From the NCBI RefSeq assembly GCF_041435495.1, contig NZ_CP108644.1:8107501-8171500 (forward strand): a DNA stretch of 64,000 nt. The letters run 5' to 3'. Positions 53,701 through 62,700 of the stretch are shown piece by piece. The notes under the pieces are model-generated. The model worked only from the letters and a program-made list of their open reading frames with translations. It had not been told where the DNA came from and ran no database searches. Origin of the DNA: Streptomyces sp. NBC_01116 (GTDB lineage Bacteria > Actinomycetota > Actinomycetes > Streptomycetales > Streptomycetaceae). The translations under genes were made by a program, and so were the position numbers. Within the stretch, counting starts at the first letter, position 1; the number at the start of each line of letters is the position of its first letter.

Positions 53701-56700
53701 ACCTCGACCCCGGCCAACTGCGCACGGCGCTCGCGCGCACTCTGCCCGACTACGCCGTCCCGGCGACCGTGACCGTGCTGCCGGCCCTGCCGCTCGGCCC
53801 CACCGGCAAGGTGGACCGCGCGGCGCTGCCCGCCCCGGCCACCACCGCCGACGACGCCCCGCTGACCGGCGCCGCCGCCGCACTGGCGGACCTGTTCGCC
53901 GACATCCTGCGCCTGGACGCGCGGCCCGGCGGCGACGACTCCTTCTTCGTCCTCGGCGGCGACAGCATCTCCTCCATCCAACTAGTCGCCCGCGCAAGGC
54001 AGTCGGGTCTCGTGCTCAGCGCCCGGCAGATCTTCGAGCACCCCACCCCGCGCGCCCTCGCGGAGGTGATCGCCCGGATCGCCCCCGCCGGACCCCGGCC
54101 CGCCGACTCCGACCGGAACGTCCCGGCCCCGTTCACCCCGCTCATGCACTGGCTGCGCCGCAGCCCGGACCACTGGGGCGCCTTCCACCAGTCGATGCTG
54201 GTCACCGTGGCGTCCACGCTCACCGAGGACCGGCTGCGGACCGCGGTCGGACACCTCCTGGCCACCCACGACCTGCTGCGCGCCCGCGTCACCACCGACC
54301 ACCCCGACGGCCGCCCCCGGCTCACCCCCTCCGGCACCGCCCCCGACCCGGCGACGCTCCTCACCGTCGCCCCGGTCACCGGCGACGACGCCGGGCTGCG
54401 CCGGGCCATCGAGACCCACTCGCGCGCCCGGGCCGCCGAACTCGACCCGGAAAACGGCCTCTTGATCCGGGCCGTCTGGTTCCCGCGCGGGCCCGGCCGG
54501 GACGGCAGACTGCTGCTGCTCGTCCACCACCTGGCCATCGACGGAGTCTCCTGGCGCATCCTGCTGCCCGACCTCGCGCACGCCGTCGCCACCGGAACTC
54601 CCCCCGCCCGGCCCAACACCTCCTTCGCCCGTTGGGCGGAGGACCTGTACGGCGACGCCGAACGCTTCGTCCCCGAACGGCCCTACTGGGAAAGCCTCCT
54701 GGCGGACCCGCCCGCCCCGCTCGCCCCCCGGGACGCGGCGGCCGCCCCGCACACCCCCGGCGAACTCCGCACCGAACTCGCCCCCGGTCTCACCGCGCCC
54801 CTGCTCACCGCCACCGCCGCCGCCTTCCACGCCCGCCCCGACGAGCTCCTCCTGGCCGCGCTCGTCCACGCGGTCGGCGGCGACGGTCCGGTCCTGGTCG
54901 ATCTGGAGTCCCACGGCCGCCACGAGGAACTCACCCCCGGAGCCGACCTCTCCCGCACCGTCGGCTGGTTCACCACCCAGTACCCCGTCCGGCTGGACCC
55001 CGGCACCGGAGGCGTCGGCCAGGACGTCAAGCGCGTCCGTGACCGGCTCGCGGCGGTCCCCGGCCGGGGCGCCGGCTACGGGTCACTCCGCCAACAGGCC
55101 CCCAGCGGGGCCCAGATCGCCTTCAACTACCTGGGCCGGTTCACCGCCGACACCCCGGACGGGCACTGGGTCCCCGCCCCCGAATCCGACGCCGTGCACC
55201 CGGGACCGCAGCCGGTCCTCCTCGGCGGACACGTCCTGGACCTCAACGCCTCCACCCTGGACGGCCCGGAGGGTCCCGTGCTGACCGTCCGCTGGACGTA
55301 CGCCGCCGACCTCATCGGCCCCGACCGGATCCGGGCCGTCGCCGACCGGTTCACTTCGGCCCTCACCGAACTGGTCCGCCGACGCGACGACCCCGGCTTC
55401 GCGGGACACAGTCCGGCCGACTTCCCGGTAGTGCTCGACCAGCACGAGATCACCGAGCTCGAAACGGCGGTCCCCGCACTCGACGGCGTACTGCCCCTGA
55501 CCCCCCTCCAGCACGGCCTCGCCTACCACGCGCTGACCGAGGAGGCCGGGACCGACCCCTACGTCGTCCAGCTGGAGCTGGAGATCAGCGGACCGCTAGA
55601 CCCCGGCCGCCTGCGCGAGGCCGCCCGGGCCGTCGTGGACCGGCACGCCAACCTCCGCGCCGGATTCCGCCGCCTCGCCACCGGCCGCCTGGTGCAGTAC
55701 ACGACCGCCGACGCCCCGCCGGAGTGGACCGAGCACGACCTGCGCGTCCACCCGGACGTTCCCGCGAACCCGGCCCCGGCCCCGGTCACCGACGACCGGG
55801 CACGCCACGACGCCCTCACCGCCCTGGTCGTCGACGACCGTGCCCGCCCCTTCACCCCGGACCGGCCCCCGCTGCTGCGATTCACCCTGATCCGCACCGC
55901 CGAGGACCGGTGGCGGCTGCTGTTCACCAGCCACCACCTGCTGCTCGACGGCTGGTCCACTCCGCTCCTGCTCACCGACCTGTTCGACGCCTACGCCGGA
56001 CGCCCCCCGGTGCGCCGCCGCCCCTTCGCCGACTACGCGCACTGGCTCGCCGACCGCGACCGGCCGGCCGCCGAAGCCGCCTGGCGCACCGCCCTGGACG
56101 GCATCACCGAACCCACCCTCACCGCCCCCGCCGGCACACCGTCCACCGCCCTGATCCCCGAGGAGACCGCGACCGTCCTCGACCCCGCCCTCACCGCCGC
56201 GCTCCAGGACCGCGCCCGCGCCACGGGCACCACCCTGAACACCGTCGTCCAGACCGGCTGGGGGCTCGTCCTGTCCCGGCTCACCGGACGCGACGACGTG
56301 GTCTTCGGCAGCGCCGTGTCCGGCCGCCCCGCCGAACTCGACGGCGTGGAAGGGATGCTGGGACTCTTCGTCAACACCCTGCCCACCCGGGTGCGGACCG
56401 CCCCCGCCCGCACGCTCGGCGACGCGGTCGCCGACCTGCACGCGCGCCAGGTCGCCCTGCTCGACCACCAGCACCTCGGGCTCGCCGACATCCAGGGCCT
56501 CATGGGCATGCCCGCGCTCCTCGACACCCTGACCGTCTTCGAGAACTACCCCTTCGACGACGACGCGCTCTCCGGCAGCGAACGCGCCGCCGGGCTCGAC
56601 GTACGCGGCGTCGGCGGGCGGGACGCCACCCACTACCCGCTGACCCTCGCGATCACCCTCCAGGGCGGTCGACTGCGGCTCGTCCTCAAGCACCGCCCCG

Positions 56701-59700
56701 ACCTCTACGACACCCCGGCCGCGCGGGCGGTCCTCGACCGGCTGACCCGCGCCCTGGACCACCTCGCCCACCGGCCGGACCTCCCCGCCGGACAGATGGA
56801 CCTCGCGCCGGAGACACCGGCCGCCCTCACCGGCCGGCCGGCCACACCCGCCGCCCTCGGCTGCGCCGCCACCGTCGCCGCCGTCGCCGCGAGGACCCCG
56901 GACGCCGTCGCCGTACGCCCCCTCGACGGCGGACAGCCGGTCGGCTACGCGGAACTCGTCGCGCGCGCCGCCCGGTTCGCGGACCGCCTGCGGGCGGCGG
57001 GGGCCGGACCCGAGCAGGTGGTCGCCCTGCTGCTGCCGCGCTCCGTGGACCTGGTCGTCGCCGAACTCGCGGTGGCCTGGGCCGGAGCCGCCTACCTGCC
57101 CCTGCACCCCGACTGGCCCGCCGAGCGCGTCCGGACCGTCCTCGGCGCGGCCGGCGCGGTCGCCCTGGTCTGCCGGTCCGGAGCCGACACCGCCGCGTAC
57201 GGCCCGGTGCCGGTGCTCCACCCGACCGTGGACCACGCACCGGCTGGACGCACCGGTACGCCACCCGCTGCGGCCGCCCCGCACCGGCTCGCCTACGTGA
57301 TGTACACCTCCGGTTCCACCGGCGAGCCCAAGGGCGTCGCCGTCCCCGAGAGCGCCGTCCTCGCCCTCGCCTCCGACAGCCGGTTCGCCGGCGAGGCCCA
57401 CCGGCGGGTGCTCGTCCACTCGCCGCACTCCTTCGACGCGGCCACCCACGAGGTGTGGGGCACCCTGCTGCGCGGGGGCGAACTGCTCCTCGCCCCCGAC
57501 ACACCGCTGGACCCGGCGCGCTGGCGCTCCCTGCTGACCGGCGGGGAGAAGGCAGGAGCCGGGGGCGGGGCGGGCAGCGCCTGGTTCACCGCCGGACTCT
57601 TCGCCCTCCTCGCCCAGGACGCCCCCGAGACGTTCACCGCCCTGCGCGAGGTGTGGACCGGCGGCGACGTCGTGTCCCCCGGGGCCGTGGCCGCCGCCCA
57701 CGCCGCCGCCCCGCACCTCCGTCTCGTCAACGGCTACGGGCCCACCGAGACCACCACGTTCGCCACCGCCCACCCCCTCGGCCCCGGGGCGCCCGACGAA
57801 GGGCCGCTGCCCATCGGACGGCCGCTCGACGGCATGACCCTCCGGGTGCTCGACACCGCCCTGCGCCCGGCCCTGCCCGGAGTCCCCGGCGAGCTGTACA
57901 TCGGCGGAGCCGGGCTCGCCCGCGGCTACCACGGCCGCCCCGCCGACACCGCCACACGCTTCGTCGCCGACCCCCACGGGCGGCCGGGGGAGCGCCTGTA
58001 CCGCACCGGCGACCTGGTGCGCGTCCGGCCGGACGGGGCCCTGGACTTCCTCGGCCGCACCGACGACCAGATCAAGCTGCGCGGCCACCGCGTCGAGCCC
58101 GGGGAGACCGAGGCGGCCCTCCTCGCCGAGGCGGACGTCGCCCGCGCCGCCGTCGTCCTGCGCACCGACCTCCCGGGCGGCCCCGCCCTCGTCGCATACG
58201 CGGTCCCCGCACCGGACACCGTGCTGGACACCGACGCGCTGCGCGCCCGCCTCGCCGCCCGCCTCCCCGACTACCAGCTCCCCGCCCACCTCGTCGCCGT
58301 CGAGGCGCTGCCGCTCACCGAGAACGGCAAGATCGACCGCGCGGCCCTGCCCGCCCCCCGCACCGCCGAACCGGCGGGCCCCGGCCACCTGCCCCCGCAC
58401 GACCAGCGCACCGAACTGCTCTGCCGGATCTTCGCCGACGCCCTCGGACTGCACGGCTTCGGCCCGCACGAGGACTTCTTCGGGCGCGGCGGGCACTCGC
58501 TGTCCGCGATGAGCCTGGTGGGACGGGCCCGGACACTCCTCGACACGGAACTGTCCGTCGGCGACCTGTTCACCGCGCGCACCCCGGCGGCGACCGCCGC
58601 CCTGCTGCGCGGAGCCCGGAGCACCTCCCGGACCTCGGAACCGGCGCACCTTCCGCGCCCCGCCGAACCGCCGCTGTCCGCCGCCCAGCAACGCCTCTGG
58701 TTCCTCCACCGGCTGGAGGAGGAACCCACCGCCGCGTACAACGTGCCCATCGCGCTCCGCCTCACCGGGACCCTCGACGAACAGGCGCTGGAGCGGGCGC
58801 TCGCCGACCTCACCGCCCGGCACGAGGTGCTCCGCACGGTGTTCCCCGAACGCGAGGGCCGCGCCGTCCAGCGCATCCTCGCCCCGGGCGACGCCCCCGT
58901 ACCTCTCACCGTCCGGCCGACGACGCCGGACGCCCTGGACGCCGCGCTGGCCGAGGCCGCGAGCCGGCCCTTCGCCCTGGAGCGGGAGACGCCGCTGCGC
59001 GCCGGCCTGTTCCGTGTGGCCCGCGAGGACGGGACGGGCCCGCACCACGACGTGCTGCTCCTCGTCCTGCACCACATCGCCGGGGACGAATGGTCCGTGC
59101 GCCCGCTGCTCGACGATCTCGCCGCCGCCCTCGCCGCCCGGCGGGACGGCCAGGACCCCCGGTGGGCGGCGCTGCCCCTCCAGTACGCCGACCACACGCT
59201 GCGCCGGCGGGCGCTGCTCGGCGACGAGACCGACGAGGACAGTGAGATCGGCCGGCAGGTCCGCTACTGGCGGGACCAGCTCGCCGGACTCCCGGCGGAA
59301 CTGCCCCTCCCCATGGACCGGCCGCGCCGGCCGGACACCGGCCACGCCGGAGGCATCGTCGCGTTCGGGCTCTCCGCCGAGGTCGGCGCAGGGCTGCGGC
59401 GGCTCGCCTCCCGCACCGGCGCGACCCCGTTCATGGTCGCCCACGCGGCGCTCGCCGTCCTGCTCCACCGGATCGGCGGCACCGACGACGTCCCCGTCGG
59501 AACGCTCGTCGCCGGACGCGACGACGCCGCCGTGCACGACCTCGTCGGCTTCTTCGTCAACACCCTGGTCCTGCGCACCGACGTCGGCGGCGACCCGACC
59601 CCGGCCCAGCTCGTGGCCCGTGCCAGGTCGGCCACGCTCGACGCACTCGACCACGCCGACGTTCCCTTCGAGCGCCTGGTGGACCTCCTGGACGTCGAAC

Positions 59701-62700
59701 GCTCCCTGGAACGCCACCCGTTGTTCCAGGTGATGCTGAACTACCAGAGCCGCACCGCCGAAGGACCGGAACTCGGCGGCCTGGGCAGCACTCCCGTCGC
59801 GGTGCACACCCGCACCGCCAAGTTCGACCTCACCGTCACCCTGGTCCAGGAACCGGGAGCCGAGGGCGTGCTGAACGGAGGCATCACCTACCGCACCGGG
59901 CTCTTCGACGAGGCGACCGTACGGAGGATCGCCGACTGGTACGAGCGGGTCCTGGCCGCCTTCGCGGAGCGGCCCGACCGGCCGGTCGGCGGTCTTCGCC
60001 TGCTCACCGACGACGAGCACCACCGGCTCCTCACTGCCTGGAACACCGCCGAGGAGCCGGTGCGGGCGCCGTCCGTCGCCCGGGAGTTCACCGAGCGCGC
60101 CGCCGGCACGCCGGACGCCCCCGCCGTGATCCACGGCGACCGGACCGTCGCGTACGGCGAACTCCTCGGCGACGCACGGTCGCTCGCCGTCCCGCTGCGC
60201 GGGCACGGGGTACGCCGCGGCGAACCGGTCGCCGTCCTCCTGCCCCGGTCGGCGGACCTGGTCACCGCCGCGCACGCCGTGCTCCAGGCCGGCGGGGCGT
60301 ACATGCCGCTGGACACGGACCACCCGGCGGCCCGGCTGTCCGCGATGCTCGACGCGAACCCGCCCGCCGTGCTCCTCACCGACCGCGCCCACCGGGACCT
60401 GCTGCCCGAAGGGTTCGGCCGGCCCGTCCTGCTCCTCGACGACCCGCGCCCGGCGGCTCCCGCCGACTTCGTCCCCGCCGCACCCCACCCCGCCCAGCCC
60501 GCGTACGTCCTGCACACCTCCGGCTCCACCGGCCGCCCCAAGGCCGTCGTCGTCCCGCACGGGGCGCTCGCCAACCGGCTCGCCTGGACCCAGCGGCGCT
60601 TCCCCCTCGGCCCCGGGGACCGGATGCTGGCCAAGGCGGCCCCCGGCTTCGACGTCTCGGTCTGGGAGCTGACCGGACCCCTGCTCGCCGGGGCCGCCGT
60701 CGTCGTCGCGGGACCCGACGAGCACCGGGACCCCGCCCGTATCGCCGGGCTGATCCGCGAACACGGCGTCCACGCGGTTCACTTCGTGCCCTCGATGCTG
60801 GCCCTGTTCGCGGCCGAACCGGACGCGGCGCACTGCACCTCGCTGCGGTGGGTCTTCAGCGGCGGTGAGGCCCTCACCGACACGCTCGTGCGGCGCTGCG
60901 CGGAGGTGTTCCCGGCCCCCGTCGTCAACCAGTACGGGCCGACCGAGGCGGCCGTCGACGTCACCGCCCGCACCGCCGTACCCGGCGAAGGTCCCCTCGT
61001 GCCGCTCGGCGCCCCGGGCGCCGGCACCCGCGCCTACGTCCTGGACGCGGCGCTGCGGCCCGTGCCGCCCGGGGTGAGCGGGGAACTGTATCTGGGCGGG
61101 GCCCAGTTGGCGCTCGGCTACCTGGGCAGGAGCGCGGGGACCGCCGAACGCTTCGTCGCCGACCCGTTCGGCGCGCCGGGGGAGCGGCTGTACCGCACCG
61201 GCGACGTGGCCCGCTGGAACGGGCGGGGCGAGCTGGAGTATCTGCGCCGCGCCGACGACCAGGTGAAGCTGCGCGGCGTACGGATCGAACCGGCGGAGGT
61301 GCGGACCGCCCTGCTCGGCCACCCGGACGTCCGGGACGCCCTCGTCCTCGTACGCGACGACCTGCCGGGCGCGGCACGCCTCGTCGGCTACGTCACCCCC
61401 GGCGACCCGGCCGCCCCACCGCTCCCCGCCGATCTGCTCGCCCACAGCGCGGGCCTCCTGCCCGGGGCCCTGGTGCCCTCCGACGTCGTCGTCCTCGACC
61501 GCTTCCCGCGCACCGTGAGCGGGAAGGTGGACCGCTCCGCACTCCCCGCGCCCGCCGTCGCGGACCCGACGGCGGGGGAGCGGCCGGAGGACCCGGCCGA
61601 GGAGGTTCTCGCCGAACTGATCGCCGACCTGCTGAAGGTGCCCGCGGTCGGACGGCAGAGCAGCTTCTTCGCGCTCGGCGGCGACAGCATCACCTCCATC
61701 GTGCTGGTCGGCGCCGCCCGGCGGCGGGGGCTCGTGATCAGCCCCCGTGACGTCTTCGAACAGCGCACCGTGTCCGCCCTCGCCCGGGTGGCCCGGCGGG
61801 AGGAGGCCGCCGCCCTGGTCCACGACCCGGGGGCCGGAGCGGTGCCGCTCACGCCCGTGATGCACGCGCTGCGCCGGCGCGGCGGCGACCACCGCGCCCA
61901 CCACCAGTCCCTCCTGGTGACGACCCCGCCCGGCCTCACCGCCGAGCGGCTGCGCCGGGCGCTCGGGCGTCTCGTCGCCCACCACCCCGTCCTCGCCGCC
62001 CGGCTGGACGGCACGGAGGACGGCACGTGGACGCTGCGCGTTCCCGAGGACCCGGCTCTCACCGACGACGCGCTGACCACCGTAGGGTCCGCGCCCCTCG
62101 CGGACGCGATCACGGCGGCCTCACGCACCGCCGTCGGCGAACTCGACCCGCACACCGGCCGGATGCTGCGCGCGGTCCTCCTCGACCCCGGCGACGGGGG
62201 ACCGGGCCGGCTGCTGCTGGTCGCCCACCACCTGGTGGTCGACGCGGTGTCCTGGCGGATCCTGCTGCCCGACCTCGCCCAGCTGTGCGCCGACCCCGAC
62301 GCGCCGCTGCCCCCGGTCGAGACGTCCTTCCGCACCTGGTCCCGCGCCCTGACCGCCACCGCCGTCGGCCGTCGCGCCGAACTCCCCTACTGGAGCGAGG
62401 TGCTGGGCGACGCCGGACCCGCCCCGTACGGCCGGGAACCCGACCCCGCCACGGACACCCCGGACACCGTCCACCGGCTGATCACCACCGTCCCCGCCGA
62501 CCTGGCCGAACCCGCGCTCAACGAGGTGACCGCCGCGTTCCACTGCACCGAACAGGACGTCCTGCTCACCGCGTTCGTCCTCGCCCACAGCCGCTGGCGC
62601 AACGACAGAGGCGTCCTCGTACTGCTCGAAGGGCACGGCCGCGACGCCGCACTCCCCGAAGTCGCCGCCCCCGCCCGGACGGTGGGCTGGTTCACCAGCC

